A DNA stretch of 49,107 bases from Tubiluchus corallicola (GCA_030141605.1 JAQGDQ010000708.1:60001-109107); one strand, 5' to 3'; positions 22,114-33,895 are shown, counted from the first letter of the stretch. Numbers and translations are program-made. The notes: generated by a model from the letters alone, not told the origin.

Positions 22114-23123
22114 TCTAGCACTTCAAAATTTAACGTAAACAGGAAAAACTTGAGAAAGAGACGATTTTTATGAAAACAATTGGACTTTTCACGTACTTGT
22201 CCTGCCAGCGGAACAGGTGCTGAGACGTAAAAGCATCTGGGCTGGTGCCTGCTGTGAATCAAAGATGGGTTTTTATCTTGAATTCGTCATCACTATGTAA
22301 CGTCTTCGAAAAGACCGGACCATTTCAACTGCGGGGGGGGGGGGGGGGGGTGATGGCTTTTCGTCTTCAGCTCAACAATGTATCAGTTTAGAGTTTTGCC
22401 ACAGTGGAGCCAAAGACCGGACCATTTAATTTTACCATTTTTCAGTACGATCCAATAATTATAAAGATATGGAGAAACTCGTAGATTTTGTGGTCTGCTT
22501 CTTTTTCCCAAAGTTTCTCCTATGTGGAATCCTGTTTATTTACACGGCGGAAAGACAACATCAACAGCCAGCGATCTCCACAACACATATCCAACAAGAA
22601 TTTGAATTTGATCTCCCTGTTGGAAGACAGTCGTTGTAGTACACCTACGAAAACTAGCCCATCAACAAAACAATGGCACGTGGCACAAGTAATGACAGTA
22701 ATTACAAATGACAGTAATTAAAACATCAAAGTCGGCGGTGTTAGAAAATGAAATTAAACTTCGTCGGCGCTTTGAAAATGAAGTCGTCCCTCTTTCACGT
22801 GTTCTAATCTTTATTTGCAATGAGTTAACTTTATAAAGATTTATTCCAGAAACCAGAGTAGCGTGTAATATTACTAGACATTCAAAGAGACTGATGTTGC
22901 CACAAAGTCATTAGACTCGCCAATGATCATACGTGAGTAATTAGTTAAAATCTCATTAAGCTGCTTTCAAAGTCGTCAGCTAATTATGATGTCAGTAAAT
23001 TATGTGTGAATCTTTGAAGAGTGAAAATATTGAAATTGCACGTTGTCAAGGCAGCGCGTCTTCCGCCCAAGGTTACAACGTAACGTAACGAGTTTATTTA
23101 CGTTGTTATTAATTAATTTGATA
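22114..23123. other. Spacer with a G tract
   Basis: A run of about 18 G lies at 22,333-22,350, possibly a G-quadruplex or polymerase slippage site. Near 22,572 the phrase CGATCTCCACAACACATA matches the terminus of the heat-shock-like repeat at 18,089, so a terminal fragment of that repeat may be present. No gene is supported. Confidence 0.4.
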
Positions 23124-23127
23124 TTAA

Positions 23128-23795
23128 AGCACAAGAAGCTTTTCCACTTACATAAAACTCTAAAGATTCGTCTTGAAATTTTGTACCACTTACATACTGC
23201 CTTTTTGCATACAGGACTTGTGTCGGCAGTAGCGCTGCATAAAACATGTAAATTTAAACTCCCGCGATCACCGTTAGACGCAGCCATTTTTAACTGAAAC
23301 AAGTTTAGATAACATTGTGTAAAGTTTGAAAAAATAATCAGAGCATTCGTAGCACACACGTCACTAACAGAGTAAAATTTAAAATTACTCTATCTTGTCA
23401 ATAAAATTTAAAATACGTTTTTGGTTAATGAGTGGCGCACCCTGGAGGGTGAGTCATCGACATTTTACCAATTGGTGAAAACACTTTAAATAATTAATAA
23501 TTTTCTTTTCTAGTTACTTAAGTCTTTCAAGCAGGTAAGTGAAATACTAATTATAACTTTGTATGGAAAGTCTTTTGGGACATAGTTAAACATTTTTTAC
23601 TTCCCCCGATTTACATTGTGCATGTATGACGTCATGTAATGGCGCGGTCGGAAGAGCCCTGCGGAAATTTAAAACGAAAACAAAGAAAAAATCATTTGAT
23701 CGAGAAAACGATATACATATAAAATTATCATAAAGTGATATAATTTTTAAGGCGATTTTTCTGAAACCTACTTCAGGTACCCCTTTTCTCGTTGT
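23128..23795 (+). mobile_element. F1 TTAA element, copy A
   Basis: The left flank is TTAA (23124-23127), followed by AGCACAAG. The right end is near CCCCTTTTCTCGTTGT, where the flanking TTAA is not preserved. About 670 bp matches copies B (inverted, 24,293), C (34,520) and D (inverted, 38,224). Shared blocks include CTGCCTTTTTGCATA, AAACATGTAAATTTAAACTC, GGCGCACCCTGGAGGGTGAG, TTTTACCAATTGGTG and GATTTTTCTGAAACCTACTT. Inside, CTAG / TTACTTAAGTCTTTCAAGCAG / GTAAGT (23514-23534) looks like an exon with splice sites. No shared long frame is seen. Confidence 0.75.
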
Positions 23796-24125
23796 ACTAG
23801 TAGTATAAAATATCTAATATAATGACAGTAATAATATTTTACTGGCGAATCAGACATCATCGAACCACACTAACAAACGTTTTTGTGGAGATAACTCACC
23901 TAACTCATACTTGTCAAATTGTATTGACGCTTTGCACTATATCTTGAAAATGACGCTTGTTCACAAAAGATACCGTCTTACATTCGTATAGATATTTGCT
24001 TCATAATGAAACTCGGAACTGAAAGAAACTGGCTGGTTCAGTAACTGCTTTCAGCTCAACTCAATGCAGAATGGGAAACAGCTATACCGTGTGTGAATAG
24101 CCATCTAAGGTAAGCACCATTAGAC

Positions 24126-25206
24126 CTGGGCGCGGTTTCACAAAGCCGTCACGAAGTTAGTGACGTTGTTGTTATCAGTTTAGTGACAATTTTAACGAGC
24201 TCATTAACGTTTGCGTTTCAGAAAGCGGGCACTATTTTAAGGATGTCACTATTTATTGACAAGAAAAGTGACGAGCTAAGAGCAGTCTTTAAATAACAAG
24301 AAAGGGGTGCCTGAAGTAGGTTTCAGGAAAATCGTCTTAAAATTTATTTTACAACAATTTTATGCGTACATCGTACTCGCGTTGAAAGGATTTTTTGTTT
24401 GTTTTCATTTTAAATCTTCCACAACGCTGTTCCGACCGCGTCATTACATTACGTCATATACGCACAACGTAAATCAGGGAAAGAAAAGGCAATGTTAAAT
24501 TATGCCCCAAAAAACTTTTCATGCAAATCTATATTACTTAGCATTTCACTTACCTGCTGGAAAGACTTGTGTAACTAGACGTTAAGTTCAAAATATTGAA
24601 AACTACATCAGCATTTTTCAAATCAAAGCTTAAATGAAATAATATATGCCTCGGATAATTAAATTTTGTAACTAGAAATAATAATTTAAAATGTTTGTGC
24701 CAATTGGTAAAATGTCGCTGACTCACCCTCCAGGGTGCGCCACTCCTTAACCAAAAATGTATTTTTAATCTTATTGACAAGATACAGTAATTTAAAATTT
24801 TACTTAGTTAGTAACATGTGTGCTACGAATGCTCTGATTATTTTTTCAAACTTTACACAATGTTGTCTAAGCTTGTTTCAAATGACCTATCGTCAAAATG
24901 GCTGCGTCTAATTGTCATCGCGGGAGCTTAAATTTACATGTTTTATACAGCGTAACTGCCGACACAAGCTCTGTATGCAAAAAGGCAGTAGGTAAGTGAT
25001 AAGTGATAAGTTTAAGACTAATTTTCTAAGCTTTGTGTAGCTGGAGGGTTTTCTTGTGCTTTAAGACGATCAATAATTAGTGACGTTCTAACGACGTTGT
25101 TTGTGAAATAATAGTGAAAACGTCACTAAGGCATCACTAAATGGCTTTAGTGACAGCTTTAGTGACGGCGTCCAGTATTGGCTTTGTCAAATCGGCCACT
25201 GGTTAG
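24126..25206. mobile_element. MITE-like element interrupted by F1 copy B
   Basis: The left terminus CCTGGGCGCGGTTTCACAAAG and the right terminus (reverse complement CCAGTGGCCGATTTGACAAAG) form an imperfect inverted repeat ending in CAAAGCC. TTAG flanks both sides (left TTAG before ACCTGGG; right TTAG after CCACTGG). Inside are scattered GTCACTAA/TTAGTGAC motifs on both sides of the nested F1 copy. Without the insert the element is about 310 bp. Confidence 0.55.
24293..25060 (-). mobile_element. F1 TTAA element, copy B (nested, inverted)
   Basis: TTAA flanks both sides exactly (24289-24292 and 25061-25064). The termini are ATAACAAGAAAGGGG and, on the other strand, AGCACAAGAAAACCC, giving a short imperfect inverted repeat around ACAAGAAA. 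The body is the reverse complement of copies A and C. It is 768 bp long and includes about 90 bp (around 24,580-24,670) absent from the others. The 21-nt splice-bracketed segment is at 24554-24574. The element sits inside the MITE at 24,126-25,206, so it arrived later. Confidence 0.85.
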
Positions 25207-25317
25207 TGACTACACCAGGAAGGTAACTGAATAACTGCCTTCCAAGTAATGACGCATTCTAACTGGCGAGTTAACTCACCAAGTAACTCGCAAGAGTGTT
25301 CAGGCTAGGGAGCAAAA

Positions 25318-25408
25318 CTAACTAAAAGTTACTCTATGACTATTCTGTGTGAGCTGACACTTCCTTTTCTATTAACCACAAGAAGTGTCGAGAGTAACTT
25401 TTAGTTAG
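25318..25408. repeat. Inverted repeat (hairpin-forming)
   Basis: CTAACTAAAAGTTACTCT (25318-25335) is exactly inverted at 25391-25408. A second inner pair, GACACTTC (25356-25363) and GAAGTGTC (25382-25389), encloses an 18-nt loop. Flanking ACTCGCAAGAG and ACTCGCAGAGC phrases lie outside. It may be a small foldback element. Confidence 0.8.
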
Positions 25409-25681
25409 CTCACACTAGATAGTAACAATTTCTACTCGTTGCAATTTCTATCGGAGAGCTTGCATAACTTGCCGACAGTAACTCGCAGAGCAGTTCACAC
25501 TTGTGAGTTTGAACACACCATAAAACTTGTTTACAAAATAGTTAGTAGTTCATTTCATGCTTCATATCAAGAGCCTCACCAGAGCTTGATGGCATCCAAG
25601 CTGCGGTGAAGAGCAAGCACAGAAGGAGGCACCAACATTCATTCATAAGCGAACCGCTGACCATAAATGAAATGAAGTTTT

Positions 25682-25801
25682 AAAGTCTCCCTAGCAACTA
25701 GTCTCTCTACTACCACGTTGCCTAGCAACCCAGTGGTCTAGCAACGACATTGCCTAGCAACTAGTCTCTCAGCTACCATGTCGCATAGCAACCCATTGCA
25801 T
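25682..25801. repeat. Segment duplicated at 26,340-26,450, with TAGCAAC motifs
   Basis: TAGCAACTAGTCTCTC, CTAGCAACGACATTGCCTAG and AGCTACCATGTCGCATAGC recur in the same order at 26,340-26,450. One copy contains GTTGCCTAGCAAC (25717-25729), a full match to the RFX X-box consensus. Its functional relevance is unknown. Confidence 0.75.
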
Positions 25802-26339
25802 AAATGAAATAAAGTCCACCCGCTAGCACACAAGCACCTACTGTGATGCTTCCGTTCCCACCACTTATTGCATAACTACTACAGCACACATTTTAAGCAT
25901 AACAGGGTTAGAATTTATTTACCGTTATTGTTGTTTATTGCTATCAAAATTATTTGATTAATTGTTCACTTAGCATCCCACCCGTATTTATATTTGTATA
26001 TATTGTAATATTGTATCTGTATATATTGTAATTTTTCTCCTAACTCATTCTAGTGGCCTACCATAAGCTAGCTTCTTAGGTCTCTAGCGCAGAATTCAGG
26101 TATTGTATAATATTTTTGTATTAACAAAAACTGATTATCGATGCACATGTAATGTATATGCATATGTTTATTGCGAAATAAATCTATTAAATCTTAAAAC
26201 TTTAAATCTAACTTAATTAATATAAATTTGATAATTTATGTATGAGATGTGTTTTTCATGTACGAGATTAGCCATGCACTACTAGTGTAAGGGAAATCGT
26301 TAAAGAAATTATGTCATAAACGATCATACAGTTCATCAG

Positions 26340-26450
26340 CCCATCTCCTTAGCAACTAGTCTCTCTACCAACCCTATGGTCTAGCAACGACATTGCCTAG
26401 CAACTAGTCTCTCAGCTACCATGTCGCATAGCAACCCATTGCATGGCATC
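26340..26450. repeat. Second copy of the TAGCAAC-rich segment
   Basis: This is a direct repeat of 25,682-25,801, with a small deletion at the position of the X-box-like motif. The intervening 540 bp shows no recognised gene. Confidence 0.75.
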
Positions 26451-26579
26451 CAACCTTCCTAGCAACCAATCAGTACGAGAAAGCCAGCTTTGCTGAGTTC
26501 ATGAAATTGCTCCTACATTTTGCACTACATGATGCGACTCTCTGTTTTATGTTAGTGTATTCCATTTATATTGTGTTAA

Positions 26580-27137
26580 AGGGAAGGCGAAGCCTTTTAG
26601 CAGATTGGGCTTATTTCAATGTTCGCAAAAATGTTAGAAAGATTCAGTAATAGAACTGCAATAAGCGCCTCGTGTGATTAGCAAAGTTACTTTAAAGTCA
26701 AGATCAGTTCATGCTTGGGTGCTCCCATTTTCAATACCCATTTTTCTTCCAATGACGTCATTCGTCCTAAAGAAAAGCAGCGCACTCTCAATCTTCATCA
26801 AAAGTATAATAAGTTTTTTTTCAAAAAAATAGATAGCTAATTTTGTAATATTTTTGCGTGAACATTAGGTAAACTGCAGAAATTTGAATTTGTTTAAGCA
26901 GTGAGCACTTACGGAAAGCCAATATGTGCGTACGAAAAGCCAGGAAGTCTCCTTGTTACGTCATGAATTACAAGTCAAGGGCGGCAACCACCACACCTGA
27001 AAATTTCTATTCAGAGGCAGTGTATTTTAAATTTATGCTTTATTGGCAGTTCTTTGCAAATTTCTTTGTTATTATTTTCTACGTTTAAGTGATAATAGTA
27101 AAATAAACCCATCATACTGAGAGGCGTGTTCTTTCGT
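26580..27137 (+). mobile_element. F2 TTAA element, copy a (complete)
   Basis: TTAA lies on both sides (26576-26579 and 27138-27141). The 558-bp element starts AGGGAAGGCGAA and ends GTGTTCTTTCGT, whose reverse complement ACGAAAGAACAC gives a short imperfect inverted repeat. The body shares AATAAGCGCCTCGTGT, TTCTTCCAATGACGTCATT, ATCTTCATCAAAAGTATAAT and TAGCTAATTTTGTAATATTT with other F2 copies. Its last ~65 bp (TTTAAGTGATAATAGTAAAA, CATACTGAG) is a single, diverged 72-bp satellite monomer. No coding frame is seen. Confidence 0.85.
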
Positions 27138-27141
27138 TTAA

Positions 27142-27660
27142 TAAATATTTATGGTATATGTTAAATCGCGGCTTTTGGATTAGCAAACTTAGCGAACGTA
27201 ATTTACCATCGCAAAAGGATTAAAACGTTCATCTACGATCGCAAAAGGATTAAAACGTTCATCTACTACAAGAACATTATTTTTACCTAAGAACAAAGGT
27301 AGAGAGATTCCGCCATGAAAGTGTGCTGCTGACTAATATGATCATATTTCGCTTTGATCTAGTTAACAGCAGTTTGTTCACTTTCATCCAGTCTTTATGT
27401 TTTTTTAGCTTCTGTTAGTACGAAGTTGCAAAGTGAATAAATGAATGGACTAAAGAAAAGGTTTTGTCATCAGCAAAAAACGTGTATTGAAACAATTATT
27501 AAGAAACAGGTGATTAACGTAAGTAAGAAAAAAGCGTGGTCCTAGGATAGATCCTTGTGTTACACCACAATTTATACATAACAGTACAATGTATTACAGT
27601 TACAAAAGGATAGTCAATGTAGTGGATTAACCAATGCACACGGTCCATATGACTAATTTG
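27142..27660. other. Spacer, no gene recognised
   Basis: A short duplication (GATCGCAAAAGGATTAAAAC at about 27,206 and 27,237) is visible. Nothing else was identified. Confidence 0.4.
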
Positions 27661-27669
27661 GTCAAAGAA

Positions 27670-28075
27670 AAGGGTAAAATTTCTGGAAAGTTAGGCTTGT
27701 TTCTATGTTCGCACAAAATATTTGAAAGATTTAGTAATAGAGCTGCAATAAGCGCCTCGTGTAATTAGTAAAATCACTTTAAAGTCCCGATCACTTCATG
27801 CTTGGGAGCTCTCATTTTGATTGACGTCAATTCTTCTTCCAATGACGTCATTTGCCCTGAAGAAAAGTAGCGAACTTTCAATCTTCGTCAAAAGTATAAT
27901 AAGTTTTTACAAAAACATTATATAGTTGATTTTGTAATATTTTTGCGTGAATATTAGTTAAGGTGCAGAAGTTTGAATTAGCTTAAGCAGAGCGCGTTTA
28001 CGGAAAGCCACGACACGCTCACGAAAAGTCACGAAGTCTCCCAGTTACGTTGTCATGCTCTGGGCGTGTAAGAGT
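27670..28075 (+). mobile_element. F2 TTAA element, copy b (truncated)
   Basis: It matches copy a and copy c through AATAAGCGCCTCGTGTAATT, CTTCTTCCAATGACGTCATT, ATTTTGTAATATTTTTGCGT and GAAGTTTGAATTAG. The left terminus is degraded (AAAGAAAAGGGTAAAATT), and the 3' part including the 72-bp monomer is missing. Confidence 0.7.
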
Positions 28076-28214
28076 AAATCAAACGCAGATCAAACATCAA
28101 GGCAGTCCCCATTTCAACTAAATTTGACCTTAACAGACCTGACTAAGTGGTTTACTTACAATGACGTTATCAGGTGCCCTAAATAATCAGTTACCTATAT
28201 GTCGTGTACGTGAG

Positions 28215-28556
28215 TTTGCAAATGACTCACTAACTCGCTCACTCACTCGCTCACTCACGCGCTCGCTCGCTTACTCATTTATTCACTAGCTCACTCACTC
28301 ACTCACTCGCTCACTCACTCACTCGCTCACTCACTCGCTCTCTTGCTCTCTTGCTCACTCACTCGCTATATTGCTCTCTTGCTCACTCACTCACTCACCC
28401 GCTCTCTTGCTCACTCACTCACTCACTCACTAGCTCTCTCGCTCACTCACTCACTCACTTACTCACTCACTCACTCACTCACTTGCTTGCTCGCTTACTC
28501 ACTCACTCACTCACTCACTCGCTCACTCACTCACTCGCTCACTCACTTACTCACAC
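28215..28556. repeat. CTCA/CTCG tetranucleotide array
   Basis: Degenerate (ACTC)n with GCTC and TTGC variants. LTHSLTHS frames are artefacts. A very similar array lies at 30,305-30,705, on the other side of the 34-bp satellite. Confidence 0.95.
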
Positions 28557-28840
28557 GATTCGGCTCATAAATATTTACGGCAACAAGATTTTCCCATAAC
28601 TGCGGAAAAGAATTTGCTAAAACGAAATCAGTACAAGATGGCGGTGTCTCTTAGACCAGTCACGCTGAGAGCCCCATTTAAAAAATATCTCTGGTTTTGT
28701 TTTGGAAGAGAGGGAGAGGGTTTATTATTTTTATGAGTCTTTGTATTTATTGCTTAATAAAAAGACTTATAATAATAATAATCCCTCTCTCTCCCCCTCC
28801 CCCTCTCTCTCTTCCCTCTCGCTCATAAAACATGCTCGAG
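28557..28840. other. Short spacer with CT-rich tract
   Basis: Includes an (AAT) run followed by CCCTCTCTCT sequence (about 28,780-28,825). No gene is seen. Confidence 0.5.
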
Positions 28841-28845
28841 CTTTC

Positions 28846-30154
28846 AAACATGCGCTTTTATATAAGTTTGTTTTATTTTAAACATGCGCTTTTATATAAG
28901 TTTGTTTTATTTTAAACATGCGCTTTCATAAAAGTTTGTTTTATTTTAAACATGCGCTTTTATATAAGTTTGTTTTATTTTAAACATGCGCTTTCATAAA
29001 AGTTTGTTTTATTTTAAACATGCGCTTTTATAAAAGTTTGCTTTATTTTAAACATGAGCTTTCATAAAAGTTTGCTTTATTTTAAACATGTGCTTTCATA
29101 TAAGTTTGCTTTATTTTAAACATGCGCTTTTATATAAGTTTGTTTTATTTTAAACATGCGCTTTCAAGTTTGTTTTATTTTAAACATGCGCTTTTATATA
29201 AGTTTGCTTTATTTTAAACATGCGCTTTTATATAAGTTTGTTTTATTTTAAACATGCGCTTTTATATAAGTTTGTTTTATTTTAAACATGCGCTTTTATA
29301 TAAGTTTGTTTTATTTTAAACATGCGCTTTTATAAAAGTTTGTTTTATTTCAAACATGCGCTTTTATAAAAGTTTGTTTTATTTTAAACATGCGCTTTCA
29401 TATAAGTTTGTTTTATTTTAAACATGCGCTTTCATAAAAGTTTGTTTTATTTCAAACATGCGCTTTTATAAAAGTTTGTTTTATTTTAAACATGCGCTTT
29501 CATAAAAGTTTGTTTTATTTCAAACATGCGCTTTTATAAAAGTTTGTTTTATTTCAAACATGCGCTTTCATATAAGTTTGTTTTATTTCAAACATGCGCT
29601 TTTATAAAAGTTTGTTTTATTTCAAACATGTGCTTTCATATAAGTTTGTTTTATTTCAAACATGCGCTTTTATAAAAGTTTGTTTTATTTCAAACATGCG
29701 CTTTCATAAAAGTTTGTTTTATTTCAAACATGCGCTTTTATAAAAGTTTGTTTTATTTCAAACATGCGCTTTTATAAAAGTTTGTTTTATTTCAAACATG
29801 CGCTTTTATCAAAGTTTGTTTTATTTTAAACATGCGCTTTTATAAAAGTTTGTTTTATTTTAAACATGCGCTTTTATAAAAGTTTGTTTCATTTCAAACA
29901 TGCGCTTTTATAAAAGTTTGTTTTATTTCAAACATGCGCTTTTATAAAAGTTTGTTTTATTTCAAACATGCGCTTTTATAAAAGTTTGTTTTATTCTAAA
30001 CATGCGCTTTTATAAAAGTTTGTTTTATTCTAAACATGCGCTTTTATAAAAGTTTGTTTTATTCCAAACATGCGCTTTTATATAAGTTTGTTTTATTCTA
30101 AACATGCGCTTTTATAAAAGTTTGTTTTATTTTAAACATGCGCTTTTATAAAAG
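28846..30154. repeat. 34-bp satellite carrying a TATA-like palindrome (about 38 copies)
   Basis: The unit is AAACATGCGCTTTTATAAAA followed by GTTTGTTTTATTT(T/C). Many units include the 12-bp palindrome CTTTTATAAAAG, which contains TATAAAA on both strands. Others have CTTTCATAAAAG or CTTTTATATAAG. A shift from TTTATTTT to TTTATTTC to TTTATTCT units along the array shows block-wise homogenisation. Confidence 0.97.
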
Positions 30155-30304
30155 ATACGTCGAAACTTAATATTGATGAGCAAATTATTATGGTCTTTTA
30201 ATTTTAATTACCTTTAATTATATTAATTTTAATTGTCTTTTAACTCTTTGCATAAACACAGTAATTCAGTTGTTAACTGTAATGTGTTTGTTATAAAAAA
30301 GTTA

Positions 30305-30705
30305 CTAACTGACTCACTCACTCTCTCACTCACTCACTCACTCATTCGCTCACTCACACACTCACTCACTTATTCACTCACTCACTCACTCACTCGCTTG
30401 CTTACTCATTCACTCACTCACTCACTCGCTCTCTTGCTCTCTTGCTCACTCACTCACTCGCTCGCTCTCTTGCTTACGCACTCACTCATTCACTCACTCA
30501 CTCACTCACTTGCTCGCTCACTCACTCACTCACTCGCTCGCTTGCTTACTCATTCACTCACTCACTCACTCGCTCTCTTGCTCACTCACTCACTCGCTCA
30601 CTTACTCACTCACTCGCTCGCTCGCTCTCTTGCTCACACACTCACTCACTCACTCACTCACTCGCTCGCTTGCTTTCTCACCCACTCACTCACTCACTCA
30701 CTCGA
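30305..30705. repeat. Second CTCA/CTCG tetranucleotide array
   Basis: Same motif and strand sense as 28,215-28,556. GCTCTCTTGCTC phrases recur. It is non-coding. Confidence 0.95.
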
Positions 30706-30739
30706 TCTCGCTCATATCTTGATATCTTTTTATTGAGCT

Positions 30740-31695
30740 AGATTTGCACCCATCTATGTGGACCTAATGTTGACATCATGTTGTAAAAACCGAATAAACT
30801 AAACTGATTTGAAGAATCCAACATTCATGCCTTTGTTAATTGTCATTGTGGGTCTAATGTTGGCATTATGTTGTAGAGATCGAATAAACTGATTTGAAGA
30901 ATCCAACATTCATGCTTTTGTCAATTGTCACTTTGAACCTAATGTTGGCATTATGTTGTTGAAGTCGAATAAACTGATTTGAAGAATCCAACATTCATGC
31001 TTTTGTTAATTGTCATTGTGGGTCTAATGTTGGCGTTACGTTGTAGAAGTTGAATAAACTGATTTGAAGAATCAAACATTCATGCTTTTGTTAATTGTCA
31101 CTGTGAGCCTAATGTTGGCATTATGTTGTAGAAGTCGAATAAACTGATTTGAAGAATTCAACATTCATGTTTTTGTCAATTGTCGCTGTGGGCCTAATGT
31201 TGGCGTCATGTTATAGAAATCAAACAAACTGATTTGAAGAATCCAACATTCATGCTTTTGTCAATTGTCACTGTGGGCCTAATGTTGGCATTATGTTGTA
31301 GAAGTCGAATAAACTGATTTGAAGAGTCCAACATTCATGCTTTTGTCAATTGTCACTGTGAGCCTGATGTTGGCATTATGTTGTAAAAGTCGAATAAGCT
31401 AATTTGAAGAATCCAACATTCATGCTTTTGTTAATTGTCATAGTGGGTCTAATGTTGGCGTCATGTTATAGAAGTTGAATAAACTGATTTGAAGAATCCA
31501 ACATTCATGGTTTTGTTAATTGTCATTGTGGGTGTAATGTTGGCTTCATGTTATAGAAATCAAACAAACTGATTTGAAGAATCCAACATTCATGCTTTTG
31601 TTAACTGTCACTGTGGGTCTAATGTTGGCATTGTGTTGTAGAAGTTGAATAAGCTGATTTGAAGAATTTAACATTCATGCTTTTGTTAATTGTTA
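30740..31695. repeat. 85-bp satellite (about 11 copies)
   Basis: The unit contains GAATAAACTGATTTGAAGAA, CCAACATTCATGCTTTTGTT and CTAATGTTGGCATTATGTTG. Copies are 5-15% diverged. The GAATAAAC segment supplies an AATAAA in many units. No open frame spans the array. Confidence 0.95.
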
Positions 31696-31949
31696 CTAGG
31701 GTGGGGGAGGCTCACTGATATTTGTAGCCCAGGGGCCACATTATCAAAAGCTACTTAGCTACCTGTACTAATTCTGTTGAACTTAGTTGACTATATATTA
31801 TGAAAGTGAATTCCATTAAATAAGTTCTGCGTTGTGTTTTGAATCACGGTTTACGGAACGCGTGATCGAGTCAATGATCGAAAACCCATAAAAGATTATA
31901 CAACTCACAAAAACTAGAGAAAACCAGAAAACACTTCATCAAATTAAAA
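31696..31949. other. Spacer between satellite and heat-shock-like repeat
   Basis: No gene is seen. If the adjoining repeat is an LTR, this would be internal or flanking sequence, but no primer-binding site or gag frame was recognised. Confidence 0.35.
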
Positions 31950-32254
31950 TAGTTTATTAAGCGAGAATTCTGCAACACAAAAGTATGAAGGAACGCGAAA
32001 TGTTTACAGTAAACGTGAAAATCTGGAAAACGTTTGAGTGTATCTGAAAATGTAAGTATACAAGAGAATGCGTAGGTGGCGTCCGTGTGAATCAGCGTGT
32101 GTCTGTCTCAGCGGCCTGCTTCGCCTTATATAGCGTGCAGGAGACATTCTAGACGTTTCTTTCTAGAACATTCTACAAGGTAAGACGATTATTCTAACGG
32201 AACATTCTACAATGTTCTATTTAATTCTAATAGATTCTAGCCATCTCCACAACA
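31950..32254 (-). mobile_element. Dispersed repeat with heat-shock-like promoter, copy 2
   Basis: Same element and orientation as 17,803-18,103. On the minus strand: TGTTGTGGAGAT start, repeated GAACATTGTAGAATGTTCC and TAGAATGTTCTAG heat-shock-type half-sites, TATATAAG (32125-32132), leader CGAAGCAGGCCGCTGAGAC, and CTTAATAAACTA near the end (an intact AATAAA, mutated in copy 1). The conserved blocks cover promoter and leader rather than any frame. Confidence 0.6.
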
Positions 32255-33895
32255 AAACTATAGTTTTTTAACAAAATTGGCGGGTGTGAAAAAGGCTTTT
32301 GTCAGTATATGTAGCAACATAAACCAAACTCCTTTAGTGGCACAAACACTTTATTATTGAGTGTCTTTTCTGTACACTACGTTGTGACTACTAGATTAAA
32401 ACTGTAAAAGCTCAAAACAGTTGAAACTGCTTAACCTTGGGCAATGCATATCAGAAACCAGTCAGGTGAGAAAATGATTCACTGTAGTCTAACTTGCTGT
32501 AAAGTTATAATGTTGCTAAAGTTTATAAAGTTCATAAACAAACTCGTGAATCAGTTCACGACAGCGGGAAAACTGAAGCACAACTTCAGAGAAATTGATT
32601 CTGCAAGAAACACCTCAGTTTCCCAACGCGTTTAAAACTGATTCATGTTGATTCGTCAACACAAAACCCCGCTGTGCTTCTAATGGCAAAGGTTCATAAG
32701 AGCATAATAGGCTAACACCACAAGCCATCATAATTACATCCGTCAGTAGTTTGTAAACAGCATGGTGTCGCGAGAAGGGCAATAGCGGAAATCATTTGGT
32801 AAACTCTCTGTCAAATGATTACTTATGACTGTATACTGATAATTTGTCTAGCAAGCTGACATTGTGGCACTTTGATTATGGTATCAGTTTCCGTATTTGT
32901 CCACGCAATTGTAGACATGCTCACCATAAAGATATAATGATTTGTGTGCTAACAGTTAACATGTGTGTCAGAAGTTGTAATGAACTATTATATATGTGCT
33001 TACAAACCAAAACCGTTCACAAGTCGGCATAGTTAAAACTACGTTATGATGCTTCAAAGTAGAATGTAAAAAAATTTCTGAAATGTGAATTTAGGTATTT
33101 TATAAAAAAAACAACGCTAAATATACTGGACTTTTACATTCTGGCTTCAATTATCAAGAAAATGTTCAAAAATACTAAAAATTTAATTTTGTAACTTGAA
33201 CCCACTTTGCTGTCTAGAAACTTGCACTGCAATTGTAAAAAACTCCTATTTTCTAATAGTAGCTCCTAGAAGCAGCCATTTTGCTTCGGGTTTTTTTCTA
33301 TTGCCAAGCCCAGATCATCGTCAGTAAGAGCCATCTACTGAATTTAAACACAACTTCAGTGTGTTCTTGCAAAGCCCATAGCAACCAACATTCGTACGAT
33401 TGCTAAGTGCTTTGTAGAAACGCGACAAAAAACAATGGCTGACTTTAGCAGTGATTTTCTCAAGGTTATGTTTTTCAGTGTGCAACCTGTACCTCAACTT
33501 CAATGTGGATTATCTCAGCTTAGAAATAAGAGCGATGAACTTGGTATCAAAATGATCCTTACGAACTGGAAATTCAGGATATGTGAATAACTAGAAAAGG
33601 TTAATTGTCGACTTATGGACGATTTTGCTATGGAAGCACTATAATGTTGTTTGATATATATATATATATATAGTCATTGCCAGCCCTAAAGGTGGTATTT
33701 TTGACCACTCAGAAAGCCTAATTTTTAATTTTTAATCAGCGTAATTAGGTTTAATGAAGCCGTATGAGTGAAACGCGTACAACACATTCTGACACATATC
33801 AGAAATTATTTGAGTTAAGCCCGCCGGGGCTTCATTTTCAATTCTAAAAAGAGAAGTATGTTTACAAATAAAAAAGTATTTAGAAGTAAATGAAT
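32255..33895. other. Unique AT-rich sequence, no gene recognised
   Basis: About 1.6 kb with only short frames (60-63 codons) and no recognisable domain, splice pattern or repeat, apart from a (TA)n run near 33,655. Confidence 0.4.
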
